This document shows positions 1-7,972 of a stretch of DNA of 64,000 bases, one piece after another. Position numbers and translations under genes: made by a program. The notes beneath the pieces were generated by a model. That model saw only the letters and a program-made list of their open reading frames with translations, made no database searches and was not told where the DNA came from. This stretch comes from Chryseobacterium artocarpi (lineage in GTDB: Bacteria; Bacteroidota; Bacteroidia; Flavobacteriales; Weeksellaceae). Where the stretch lies: contig NZ_MAYH01000023.1 in the NCBI RefSeq assembly GCF_001684975.1, positions 682,001 to 746,000 on the forward strand. The letters are read 5' to 3'. How positions within the stretch are numbered: position 1 is the first letter of the stretch; the number at the start of each line of letters is the position of its first letter.

Positions 1-52
1 GATTCCAGAAAATACATATTGTTTATTTATATTTAACCTTAAAAATTAATAA

Positions 53-1894
53 ATGAGAAATAAGCTATTCAAAGCTCTTTTCCTTGGAGTCATATTATCC
101 GTATCAAGTACTACAAAAGCACAATCTGCTGATCATAAGAAAATGGAATGGTTTAAGAATGCCAAACTGGGTATTTTTATTCATTGGGGAATCTACTCTG
201 TAAATGGAATATCGGAATCCTGGTCTTTTTTCAACAATTATGTCAATCATGAGAGTTACATGAAGCAGCTTGATCATTTTTCAGCTTCAAACTATCAGCC
301 GGAACAATGGGTAAATCTCATCAAAGAATCCGGGGCAAAATATGCCGTAATTACGACAAAACATCATGACGGAGTGTCACTCTGGAACTCACAATCTGAA
401 AATGCTATTACAGTTCCGAAAAAAGCTTTAGCAAAAAAAGATGTTTTAACTCCTTTTCTATATCAACTGAAAAATTCAGGATTAAAAACAGGACTGTACT
501 TTTCTCTTCCCGATTGGAGCCACCCATTTTATGATATCAATACAAGAACTAAAAAGCGTTATGATATTAAAAAAGCCCCACAGCGCTGGCAAAGTTTTGT
601 AAATTACTACCAATCACAATTGAATGAACTTTCCATTCAATACAAACCTGATCTTTTATGGTTTGATGGCGACTGGGAACATACTTCAGAAGAATGGAAA
701 GCTTCACAAACGTTAGACCTTTTAAAGAGCTACAATTCCAATATTATCATCAATTCAAGATTAAATAATCATGGGGATTACGATACTCCTGAACAAGGTA
801 TTCCTGTTATAGCACCTCAGGCTTCCTATTGGGAACTTTGTTACACTATGAATGATTCCTGGGGATACCAGCCATATGATGATAACTATAAAACGTCTAA
901 CATGATTATTCGTACCCTTGCCGACGTAATCAGTATGGGAGGCAATTTATTATTGGATATCGGACCAAAATCAGACGGAACCATTCCTGAAAAGCAGGCA
1001 CAAATATTAAAGGATCTTGGACAATGGACATCAAAGCATACCACAGCTATTTATGACACAAACCGAGGAATTCCTTTTGAAAATTACAAAGGGAAATCAG
1101 CCTTATCTACATCTGGAAAATCTTTGTTTCTTTATTTGGAAGAAGCGAAAAGTTTCACTAAGATCTACGGACTCGGAGCGAAACCTATTTCTGCAAAAAT
1201 TATCGGTGACTCCAAAGCTGCTATAAAAATGGATTATAGCCAAGAAAAGACACTAACATTGAATTTTCAGAATACAAAATTTGATAAAGATGTAACTGTT
1301 GTTGAAATCAGTTTTGAAACCCTACCTCAGTTTTTGGCAGACTTTAAACAAGAAAAAGCATCTCTACCTGATTTACTGAAGAATCAAAACACACAATCCG
1401 CAGTGTATGACATGACAAATGCGCTTCATAGTGGAAATAATGTCACAAATAATTCAGGGCTGACACATGACGGACTTGATATGTCATTAAAAAAGACATC
1501 GCAAACAAACCCTGAAACAATCAATTGGATGAGTAAACATGCTGAGGCACTTTTTGAAACTGAGAAAGGATTACCTGACGGACATTACCCAGGGATGAGT
1601 GCACTTTCAAAGGATAAGCAAACCTTATATCTTTTTGTTGAAGGAACTCCCACAGGTCCTATCGCATTAAAAGGAATAAAAAATGATATTGCCAGAATAA
1701 GAATTGTAGGTGATGGAACGTTGCTGTCCCATAAAATCTACAACAAGCTTTACTGGAGTGACAGACCGGGAATTATTTATATTGATATACCTAAAGAAAG
1801 ATTGGATAAAAACATGACAGTCATTGCAGTCTTGCTTAATAAACCTCTTGAGCTTTACAGAGAAAAAGTAGGCGCAATTGAGAATAATCTTTAA
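53..1894 (+). CDS. Secreted alpha-L-fucosidase, GH29 family
   Basis: Glycoside hydrolase that would release terminal L-fucose from glycans in the periplasm or outside the cell. A signal peptide spans about residues 1-24 (ends KAQSA). The GH29 fold begins at about residue 31 with MEWFKNAKLGIFIHWG, and ITTKHHDGVSLW follows at about 100. The motif LLWFDGDWE carries the likely nucleophile D205. MGGNLLLDIGPKSDG closes the catalytic domain at about residue 305. The region after about 340 is a beta-rich tail in which a short segment (SKHTTAIYDTNRG and SKHAEALFETEKG) recurs, so the C-terminal module seems partly duplicated. At 613 residues it is longer than minimal GH29 enzymes. No carbohydrate gene flanks it on the right, and the left flank is cut by the window edge. 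The family call is firm; the exact linkage is not readable. Confidence 0.9.
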   Translation: MRNKLFKALFLGVILSVSSTTKAQSADHKKMEWFKNAKLGIFIHWGIYSVNGISESWSFFNNYVNHESYMKQLDHFSASNYQPEQWVNLIKESGAKYAVITTKHHDGVSLWNSQSENAITVPKKALAKKDVLTPFLYQLKNSGLKTGLYFSLPDWSHPFYDINTRTKKRYDIKKAPQRWQSFVNYYQSQLNELSIQYKPDLLWFDGDWEHTSEEWKASQTLDLLKSYNSNIIINSRLNNHGDYDTPEQGIPVIAPQASYWELCYTMNDSWGYQPYDDNYKTSNMIIRTLADVISMGGNLLLDIGPKSDGTIPEKQAQILKDLGQWTSKHTTAIYDTNRGIPFENYKGKSALSTSGKSLFLYLEEAKSFTKIYGLGAKPISAKIIGDSKAAIKMDYSQEKTLTLNFQNTKFDKDVTVVEISFETLPQFLADFKQEKASLPDLLKNQNTQSAVYDMTNALHSGNNVTNNSGLTHDGLDMSLKKTSQTNPETINWMSKHAEALFETEKGLPDGHYPGMSALSKDKQTLYLFVEGTPTGPIALKGIKNDIARIRIVGDGTLLSHKIYNKLYWSDRPGIIYIDIPKERLDKNMTVIAVLLNKPLELYREKVGAIENNL

Positions 1895-1920
1895 GACTAT
1901 TAATTGTCATAAAAAAACAA

Positions 1921-1947
1921 AATCCGGAGAATGTCTCCGGATTTTTA
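1921..1947. terminator. Bidirectional intrinsic terminator between fucosidase and ndk
   Basis: A perfect 10-bp stem (1921-1930 with 1934-1943) has T-rich sequence on both sides. It sits between two convergent genes and can stop both. Confidence 0.85.
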
Positions 1948-1965
1948 TCTTGTAAGAAAATTTTC

Positions 1966-2382
1966 TTAGAAAATCTCTCTTCCTGAAAAATGGAACTGAG
2001 CTTCGATTAAAGCATTCTCGTCAGAATCTGAACCGTGAACTGCATTTTCTCCGATGCTTCTAGCGAACATTTTTCTGATAGTACCTTCTGCAGCTTCTGC
2101 AGGGTTAGTAGCTCCGATTAATGTTCTGAAGTCTTCAACTGCGTTGTCTTTTTCTAAAACTGCAGCTACGATAGGACCAGAGCTCATGAATTCTACTAGC
2201 TCACCATAAAATGGTCTTTCAGCGTGTACTTCATAGAATTTTTTAGCGTCAGCAACTGTAAGCTGAGTTAATTTTAAAGCTTTGATTTTGAAACCTCCTT
2301 CAGCAATCTTACCTAATATAGCACCGATATGTCCGTCAGCAACAGCATCAGGCTTAATCATAGTGAATGTAATGTTAGACAT
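1966..2382 (-). CDS. ndk: Nucleoside diphosphate kinase
   Basis: Cytoplasmic enzyme that balances nucleoside triphosphate pools by passing phosphate from NTP to NDP through a phosphohistidine. The 138-residue length is normal for the family. [10 protein letters not shown] starts the fold with K10, and the active-site block NAVHGSDS carries the catalytic H116. The gene is monocistronic, with a terminator downstream. A -7-like box (TAATTTTG on the minus strand, 2406-2413) lies just upstream of the ATG. Confidence 0.97.
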   Translation of the reverse strand: MSNITFTMIKPDAVADGHIGAILGKIAEGGFKIKALKLTQLTVADAKKFYEVHAERPFYGELVEFMSSGPIVAAVLEKDNAVEDFRTLIGATNPAEAAEGTIRKMFARSIGENAVHGSDSDENALIEAQFHFSGREIF

Positions 2383-2492
2383 AAATGTATATTTTTTTAA
2401 TGGTGCAAAATTACAAAAAATATCTTTGATTTTTATTTTAATTTTTTTTTAACATAAAAATAACTTTTATTAAGAAATCATGAACCAAACTT

Positions 2493-2509
2493 TGGCACAG
2501 TAATTGTTT
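2493..2509 (+). promoter_or_regulatory. Sigma-54-like -24/-12 promoter element
   Basis: TGGCAC (2493-2498), five bases, then TTGTTT (2504-2509). This fits the RpoN consensus TGGCAC-N5-TTGCW except for T in place of C at the -12 position. It lies in intergenic DNA and points at a short terminated unit rather than a protein gene. Confidence 0.4.
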
Positions 2510-2517
2510 ATTCTATT

Positions 2518-2590
2518 GCGATTCTCATGTTTAATTTGAGTTTTCATGGTTATTAGTTTTTACCCAGCTTCGGCTGGGTTTTTTATTTTT
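2518..2590 (+). ncRNA. Candidate small RNA of about 70 nt
   Basis: The predicted start is about 12 nt after the -12 element at 2504-2509. The unit ends at a strong terminator with a 7-bp stem, a TTCG loop and a T-rich tail. Only a nine-codon frame (2527-2556) without a clear ribosome site lies inside. A regulatory RNA is therefore more likely than a peptide gene. Both ends are inferred from sequence alone. Confidence 0.35.
2562..2590 (+). terminator. Strong intrinsic terminator with TTCG tetraloop
   Basis: ACCCAGC (2562-2568), loop TTCG, GCTGGGT (2573-2579), followed by a run of T. No plus-strand protein gene precedes it in the preceding 660 bp. Confidence 0.85.
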
Positions 2591-2869
2591 AAAAAACGAA
2601 GCTTTTTTTTAAGAATTTGATAAAATTAAATCCCTTATAAAAACATATCAATATGTTATTATTTACATTTCAATGGATAAAATAATGACCTATTTTTCAA
2701 AATATTTTTTCCGGATAAATTCTAAATATGGCAAAAGTGGAGTTATATGTAAAAAATTTCATGACAAAAAGTAGAGTTATTAAAAAATAGATTTTTTTTC
2801 AAGTCAAAAAAAACGAAAATTGAAACTTTTTTAAACGCTAAAATTACTTTTCAAAAAGATTTCATTCTA

Positions 2870-2907
2870 TATAAAAAAACAAACCGATCAATATAAACTG
2901 ACCGGTT
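2870..2907 (-). terminator. Terminator of rsgA
   Basis: TGACCGGTT (2899-2907) pairs with AACCGATCA (2882-2890) as a 9-bp stem with one G-U pair in the minus-strand RNA. It is followed by a T-rich tail on that strand, just past the rsgA stop. Confidence 0.75.
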
Positions 2908-2931
2908 ATTATATAAATAAGATATATTCTA

Positions 2932-3858
2932 TTATTTTTGAGAAGCTTCTTCCGCCTCTTCCATCAATTTGATATAGGTAGAATAACGCGAGTGTTGAAT
3001 TTCCCCTGTTTCCAAAGCATCAATAACAGCGCATTTTGGTTCATTGATGTGAAGACAGTTATGGAATTTACATTCTTCTCTCTTTTTGAAAATCTCAGGA
3101 AAATAGTGTTGCACTTCTTCTTTTTCAATGTCAATCATTGCAAATTCACGTACTCCCGGTGTATCGATTACGTTTCCTCCAAAATCCCAGAAATGCATCT
3201 GTGCAAAGGTTGTTGTATGTTTTCCTTTTAAATGGGTATCTGAAATTTCAGAAGTTTTTAAATTAAGCCCTGGCTGCAAAGCATTCACTAAAGTTGATTT
3301 TCCACAACCGGAATGTCCGAAAAATACAGATGTTCTGTCTTTAAGTAATTCCTGAAGCTGATCAAGATTTAATCTGGAATAAGAAGAAATTTCCAACGTA
3401 TCATATCCTATTTCCTGATAAAGAAACTCGATATCTTTTACAATCTCAATTTCTTCTTCATGTAAAACATCAATCTTATTGAATAAAATTAATGGTTTAA
3501 TATTATACGCTTCACAACAGGCAAGAAATCGATCCAGGAATCCTAATGAAGTCTCCGGATGTTTCAGTGTGAAAATAAAACAGGCAAGGTCTATATTAGA
3601 AGCAATAATGTGTGCTTCTTTTGAAAGGTTTACAGATTTTCTGATGAGATAATTAGTACGTGGATCAATTTTGGTAATCCATGCAATATCATCCTGTTCA
3701 AGCTTAAATTCAACGAAATCTCCTACAGCAAGCGGATTGGTAAGTCGTGTTTTAATGAGCTTAAACTTTCCTCTGATTCTGGCTTCGAAAATTTTATTGG
3801 TTTCCAATTCCAAAACCTGATACCAACTGCCCGTAGATTTAATGATTTTTCCTTTCAT
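2932..3858 (-). CDS. rsgA: Ribosome small subunit-dependent GTPase A
   Basis: Circularly permuted GTPase that checks late 30S subunit maturation. An N-terminal OB-fold region (about 1-70) precedes the GTPase, whose motifs appear in permuted order: NKID at 127-130 (G4), GHSGCGKST at 181-189 (P-loop), DTPG at 232-235 (G3). A C-terminal zinc site follows, with C263, C268, H270 and C276. The 308-residue length is typical. It is probably transcribed alone, with a -7 box upstream and its own terminator. Confidence 0.97.
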   Translation of the reverse strand: MKGKIIKSTGSWYQVLELETNKIFEARIRGKFKLIKTRLTNPLAVGDFVEFKLEQDDIAWITKIDPRTNYLIRKSVNLSKEAHIIASNIDLACFIFTLKHPETSLGFLDRFLACCEAYNIKPLILFNKIDVLHEEEIEIVKDIEFLYQEIGYDTLEISSYSRLNLDQLQELLKDRTSVFFGHSGCGKSTLVNALQPGLNLKTSEISDTHLKGKHTTTFAQMHFWDFGGNVIDTPGVREFAMIDIEKEEVQHYFPEIFKKREECKFHNCLHINEPKCAVIDALETGEIQHSRYSTYIKLMEEAEEASQK

Positions 3859-3872
3859 AGATAATGTTAGTG

Positions 3873-3880
3873 CAAATATA
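3873..3880 (-). promoter_or_regulatory. Bacteroidota -7 box of rsgA
   Basis: Reads TATATTTG on the minus strand (consensus TAnnTTTG), 15 bp upstream of the rsgA start codon. No clear -33 TTTG is seen. Confidence 0.45.
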
Positions 3881-3884
3881 AGGA

Positions 3885-3962
3885 ATTAGGGCTTAGGATT
3901 CGGGAAATAGGTTTAAAAACAAATGTTTCACTTTTCCTAAGTCTCAAAATCTAAGCCCTAAT
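3885..3962 (+). repeat. Long inverted repeat with T-rich end
   Basis: The left arm at 3885-3900 and right arm at 3948-3962 are complementary over about 15 bp with one bulged base. The right arm is followed by TTTTTATT. It resembles a plus-strand terminator, but no plus-strand gene enters it. Confidence 0.5.
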
Positions 3963-4048
3963 TTTTATTATATTCAGAGTTTAGTCTCTGGTGTTTGGGA
4001 AATTTTTCCCTTACTCCAAATTTTTTCCCTTGATAAATAATTGACAGA

Positions 4049-5131
4049 TTAATCTCTGTCAATCATAATATTGTTCTGTACTTCAATAGATTCTTCATGA
4101 ATTGCTTTGAATACTTTTTCAATAAACTCCTGAGACATTCCTGTTTCTTTAGCTTTTTGGTTTGCGTATTCTGTAATTACTTTCCAACGTTCAGGCTGGA
4201 AGATTGCAATGTCATTTTCTTTTTTAAGTTTACCGATTTTCTCAGAAATTTTCATTCTTTGAGAAAGAAGTTCAATTAATTGGAAGTCTAGATCAGAAAT
4301 TAAAGTTCTGTGTCTTCCCATTTCTCCTTCAAAACCTGCTAAATTAGAGCTTCTTACTTTCAGGTTACCGATTAAATCCGCCAATACTTCAGGAGTAATC
4401 TGTTGTGATGCATCACTCCAAGCTTCGTCTGGATTACAGTGAGATTCGATGATAGCACCTTGGTATCCTACGTTAAGAGCTTCCTGTGTAATGTCTGCAA
4501 GACCTGTTCTGTTTCCACAAATGTGAGAAGGGTCAATCAACATTGGAATATCCGGGAATTGGCTTTTGAAGTCAAGAGCAATCTGCCAGTTCGGGTTATT
4601 TCTGTATTTTGTTTTTTGGTATGTAGAGAATCCTCTGTGAATAACTCCTAAGTTTTTAATATCCTGTCCTAAAAGTCTTTCCAGAGCCCCGATCCATAAT
4701 GCAAGATCCGGATTTACAGGGTTTTTAACGAATACAGGCTTATTAGTTCCCCTTAAAGCCATTGCAATTTCCTGTACTGTAAAAGGGTTTACCGTAGAGC
4801 GGGCTCCGATCCAAAGAACATCTACATCAGCTTCCAAAGCAGCAAAAACGTGGTGTGCATTAGCAACTTCTGTAGCCGTTTTAAATCCGTATTCTTCTTT
4901 TACTTTTTTTAGCCAGTTCAAACCGATCACTCCTACTCCTTCGAAACCATTGGGTTTAGTACGAGGTTTCCAGATTCCAGCACGGAAAACAGATACATTA
5001 GCGTTGGATTCTTTAATTCTCCTCGCTGTTTCAAGCATTTGAGCTTCACTTTCTGCGCTACATGGTCCTGCAATCATTAATGGTTGTGTAAGCTCATTGA
5101 TCCACTCGTTTTTTAAATCTTTTAAATTCAT
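4049..5131 (-). CDS. Bifunctional DAHP synthase / chorismate mutase
   Basis: Fuses two shikimate-pathway activities: condensation of PEP with erythrose 4-phosphate, and the chorismate to prephenate step leading to Phe and Tyr. Residues about 15-255 are a KDO8P-type DAHP synthase barrel (MIAGPCSAES, GIWKPRTKPNGFEG, DPSHICGNR). Residues about 265-350 are a type II (AroQ) chorismate mutase helical domain (RTLISDLDFQLIELLSQRM). The order and the 360-residue length match the Bacteroidota bifunctional enzymes, in which the mutase domain is thought to give feedback control. The ATG is at 5131. No operon partner is adjacent. Confidence 0.93.
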   Translation of the reverse strand: MNLKDLKNEWINELTQPLMIAGPCSAESEAQMLETARRIKESNANVSVFRAGIWKPRTKPNGFEGVGVIGLNWLKKVKEEYGFKTATEVANAHHVFAALEADVDVLWIGARSTVNPFTVQEIAMALRGTNKPVFVKNPVNPDLALWIGALERLLGQDIKNLGVIHRGFSTYQKTKYRNNPNWQIALDFKSQFPDIPMLIDPSHICGNRTGLADITQEALNVGYQGAIIESHCNPDEAWSDASQQITPEVLADLIGNLKVRSSNLAGFEGEMGRHRTLISDLDFQLIELLSQRMKISEKIGKLKKENDIAIFQPERWKVITEYANQKAKETGMSQEFIEKVFKAIHEESIEVQNNIMIDRD

Positions 5132-5529
5132 TATTCTAAATTTTATTGTTTTATATTTTAAATTAGTTCACAGCAATAGCCCTTTGATTATAAAATTTAA
5201 TTTATAATTCTTTTCAAAAAATGCCGTTCAAAGTTGTTTAAAGGAATCAGGATAATAAAAGGGCTCTACTTTTCCTGTATTTTTTGGAAAGAAATTCAGT
5301 TAGCAATACCAATAAAATCGGTAATAGGTTCTGAAATTTCTAAAATAAGAAGCAGAAAAGCTAAAATAACCGCTAAAAAAGTAATTAGCGGGTGCAAAAA
5401 AAGACAGATATGTGTTAGTCAGTTTTTCCATTTTTCTTCTGGAAATGTCTTTGTTTTAGCGTTTCTGGTTGTAATTTGTTTTTGTCAAAAACTTAATTTT
5501 CACAAAAATCTGTGACAAATATATAAAAA
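5132..5529. other. Gene-free stretch between DAHP synthase and dnaX
   Basis: 398 bp. The only longer frame (5234-5515, plus strand) starts at TTG, has no ribosome site and gives an unconvincing protein. I see no RNA gene and no strong hairpin. Confidence 0.6.
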
Positions 5530-6156
5530 TTATGTCAAATCAAACTTCATTAAATCATCTAAATCTTTCAAGAGTGGATTTTTTTCGATGAATTTTTCAA
5601 ATATTTTTCTTTTGGTAACGACTTCAATCTTCAGATTTTCAACGTCTCTCACGTATTCTATCTCAATCGTATAGTTCTGAACTTTTCTTCTGAAATGATT
5701 GAAAAATTCTCCACTCACCTTATCAAATTCTACCTTAGCAGAGTCAGATGGGAACAAAACTTTAATTTTATTCTCTTCTTTCTTCTCCAGTTTAAAGGTT
5801 TTTACTGCATTAAAGACGAAAGTATTTTTCATCTGTAACTGTTTCAGCATGATTTTCCATTCCATCTGCAGATCAGTATCTGTAAAATGGTTTTGGGGAA
5901 GATTTTCAGTTTTTACAGCAATATTTTCAGTTGTTTCTACTTTTTCTTCTTTATTCAAAAAAGAATTAATGCTGAATCCTGAAGAAATTCCTGTTGGTTT
6001 TGATAAAGGCTTATTTGTTGTTTTCTTTATTTCAGCTTCCTGAGTATTGATAGGCTGCACTGATGGCTGTTCCACCTTTATTTCTTTTTTCTCGGGAGCT
6101 ACTTCAGGAATTTTCACTTCCTGTTTCTCACTGAGAAACGGAGCTAGTATTAGGAA
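5530..6156 (-). CDS. dnaX: DnaX tau-type C-terminal extension (-1 frame)
   Basis: This frame has no good start of its own: its first candidate codon is a GTG at 6117 without ribosome-site context. It is, however, open from the A11 run at 6157-6167 straight through to the stop at 5530. A one-base backward shift (or one extra A in the mRNA) in the run joins it to the dnaX ATPase and gives a protein of about 568 residues. The extension has a low-complexity K/E/P/T linker, then a folded domain of about 120 residues rich in charged residues. This is where tau proteins bind the replicase alpha subunit and helicase. See the slippery-site entry. Confidence 0.75.
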   Translation of the reverse strand, partial: FLILAPFLSEKQEVKIPEVAPEKKEIKVEQPSVQPINTQEAEIKKTTNKPLSKPTGISSGFSINSFLNKEEKVETTENIAVKTENLPQNHFTDTDLQMEWKIMLKQLQMKNTFVFNAVKTFKLEKKEENKIKVLFPSDSAKVEFDKVSGEFFNHFRRKVQNYTIEIEYVRDVENLKIEVVTKRKIFEKFIEKNPLLKDLDDLMKFDLT

Positions 6157-6167
6157 TTTTTTTTTTT
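6123..6167 (-). promoter_or_regulatory. dnaX slippery run A11 with downstream hairpin
   Basis: Eleven A on the coding (minus) strand at 6167-6157. In the mRNA a hairpin follows, with GTTTCTC (6139-6133) pairing with GAGAAAC (6129-6123) across a 3-nt loop, beginning 17 nt after the run. In frame 0 translation stops three codons past the last full lysine codon (TAA at 6152-6150), whereas the -1 frame stays open for another 208 codons. DnaX is the classic bacterial gene for programmed -1 frameshifting (E. coli) or transcriptional slippage (Thermus). Either could act here; a homopolymer assembly error is the alternative. Confidence 0.65.
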
Positions 6168-7235
6168 AGTTACGTCTGAATTAGCAGTCAGCGAAGCCAA
6201 TTGCATTAAAGCAATTTCAACCGTAAGTCTAGGGTTTTTGGAGTTTTTATAATTAATATCCGCGTGGTTACAGATTTCAATTCCGTCAATTAATTGTTGA
6301 GCGGTCCATTTCTGTCCCTGTTCTACAAATTTAGATTTGGTCTTCTCTCCTACTTCAATCAAATCTATCGTTGAAGTATTTTGTGCCATCATTAAATCTC
6401 TGAAATGATTTCCTAATCCGGCAACAAAAATATGAGGATCAAAACCTTTTTTAACAATATCATTAAATGCAGAAAGCACTTCCGGAATTTTGTTTTCCTT
6501 GGCAAAATCTACAATTTTTAAATATTGATCATAATCCAGAATATTCAAAACTTCGGCAGCTTTTGCCAGCGTAATGTTCTTTTGAGAGAATGTAGAAAGT
6601 CTGTCGAAGATAGAAAGTGCATCTCTTAATGCGCCGTCTGCTTTTTGTGCAATCAGATACAGAGCATCATCTTCGTATTGGATATTTTCTTTTTGGGCAA
6701 TATTTCTTAAATGCCCCTGAATGTCTTCAATGGTAATCCTTTTGAAGTCATAGATCTGGCAACGGGATAAAATTGTAGGAATAATTTTATGCTTTTCTGT
6801 AGTTGCCAGGATAAATATGGCATGAGCGGGTGGCTCCTCCAATGTTTTAAGGAATGCGTTGAAAGCGGCAGAAGACAGCATATGAACCTCATCAATGATA
6901 TATACTTTGTATTTACCAACCTGAGGTGCAAAGCGCACTTGGTCTATCAGTTCCCTGATATCATCTACAGAGTTATTGGATGCTGCATCCAATTCATAGA
7001 TATTGTAAGCAAAGCCATCTTCTGAAACCGAGCCATCTTTCTCATTGATCTTTCTTGCAAGAATCCTGGCACAAGTAGTTTTACCTACACCACGGGGTCC
7101 GCAAAAAAGCAATGCCTGAGCAAGCTGACTTTCTTCAATTGCATGTTCTAAAGTATCCGTAATATGGGATTGCCCTACAACTGTATCAAACTCTTGAGGA
7201 CGATATTTTCTTGCAGATACTATAAAATTTTCCAT
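6150..7235 (-). CDS. dnaX: DNA polymerase III subunit gamma/tau ATPase (short form)
   Basis: AAA+ clamp-loader subunit that opens the sliding clamp for the replicase. Visible motifs are the Walker A GPRGVGKT at 46-53, IIDEVHML (Walker B, about 113-120), FLKTLEEPP at about 128, and the sensor block FILATTEKHKIIPTILSRCQ. The lid and collar regions follow, to about residue 355. The four zinc-binding cysteines that usually sit between Walker A and the DAAS motif are absent and replaced by an acidic and polar stretch. The frame-0 product ends right after the A11 run as a 361-residue gamma-like form. The long form continues in 5530-6156. ATG at 7235. Confidence 0.93.
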   Translation of the reverse strand: MENFIVSARKYRPQEFDTVVGQSHITDTLEHAIEESQLAQALLFCGPRGVGKTTCARILARKINEKDGSVSEDGFAYNIYELDAASNNSVDDIRELIDQVRFAPQVGKYKVYIIDEVHMLSSAAFNAFLKTLEEPPAHAIFILATTEKHKIIPTILSRCQIYDFKRITIEDIQGHLRNIAQKENIQYEDDALYLIAQKADGALRDALSIFDRLSTFSQKNITLAKAAEVLNILDYDQYLKIVDFAKENKIPEVLSAFNDIVKKGFDPHIFVAGLGNHFRDLMMAQNTSTIDLIEVGEKTKSKFVEQGQKWTAQQLIDGIEICNHADINYKNSKNPRLTVEIALMQLASLTANSDVTKKKNS

Positions 7236-7333
7236 TGGTCAAAAATAAGAAATATAGTTTTAATTTGAAAATTAAAAGTTTTCAAATTATCAACAAAAAC
7301 TTATTTGTACTCAAATTGGAAAACTTTTAATCA

Positions 7334-7966
7334 TTATTTCTTTTTACTGTATGCAAAATCAATCAATTCAACGATAGCCTGTTCAATCTCTTTTCTCCCG
7401 TCTTCTGTTTTCAGGTCGATACCACAGAACACGCTTGCATTGTATCCCGTGTAAAGATTAAGGTAATAAGCTCCTGAAACAATAAGAGCCATAATTGCTC
7501 TGTGTCTTTTTGCCATACCTTCTCCAAAATAAGGATCTGAGATATTACCGAATAAAACTTCCCCTACTTCTTCACGCTGTTCTACCAGCTTTTTAAGGAT
7601 TGGTTTGTTTTCAGAAAGCTCCCAAAGAATGATCTTCTGAAGTTCTTTGTTTTTCTTCAGGTTTTCAAACTGGTTAAGTACTACCATTTTGGTAAGTTCA
7701 TGTCCACCATCGGAATAGTCTACTTCTACGTCCTTATTCACTTGGCTCCAGTAATCCTGAGATTTGATATATTCATCGATCAGTTTATCTGTACTTCCAA
7801 AGTACTCATAGATCAATTTTTTATCAAAACCGGCTACAGCGGCAATTTTACTTACTTTTAAACCTGAGTATCCTTTTACTCTTAAAATTTTACCAACTGC
7901 AGCAAGCAGTTTCTGCTTTGTTTTTTCTTTATCCCTTATGGGACCCTGCACTACTTTTCTGGGCAT
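7334..7966 (-). CDS. TetR/AcrR-family transcriptional regulator
   Basis: DNA-binding repressor type. The N-terminal helix-turn-helix lies at about residues 18-60 (LLAAVGKILRVKGYSGLKVS then FDKKLIYEYFGSTDKL), with an all-helical ligand or dimer domain to residue 210. It begins 6 bp after the oxoamine synthase stop on the same strand, so the two genes form an operon and the regulator may respond to lipid state. Its ligand is unknown. Confidence 0.85.
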   Translation of the reverse strand: MPRKVVQGPIRDKEKTKQKLLAAVGKILRVKGYSGLKVSKIAAVAGFDKKLIYEYFGSTDKLIDEYIKSQDYWSQVNKDVEVDYSDGGHELTKMVVLNQFENLKKNKELQKIILWELSENKPILKKLVEQREEVGEVLFGNISDPYFGEGMAKRHRAIMALIVSGAYYLNLYTGYNASVFCGIDLKTEDGRKEIEQAIVELIDFAYSKKK

Positions 7967-7972
7967 AATTTA

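Larger units (their letters stand above)
2383..2931. other. Gene-free stretch between ndk and rsgA
   Basis: This 549-bp AT-rich stretch has no credible protein gene. It holds the ndk promoter region, a sigma-54-like element with a short terminated transcript unit on the plus strand (2493-2590), and the rsgA terminator. The part from 2591 to 2869 is very AT-rich, and I see nothing further in it. Confidence 0.7.

Noticed and set aside
2527..2556. Nine-codon ORF inside the small RNA candidate
   Set aside because: No ribosome binding site and too short to support as a peptide gene without conservation data.
5234..5515. 93-codon plus-strand frame between DAHP synthase and dnaX
   Set aside because: TTG start, no ribosome site, no family resemblance, and its composition looks like AT-rich noise.
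5530..7235. dnaX as a plain pseudogene caused by a frameshift mutation
   Set aside because: dnaX is essential, the shift lies exactly in an A11 run with a downstream hairpin, and both parts are otherwise intact. Programmed slippage or a homopolymer read error is more likely.
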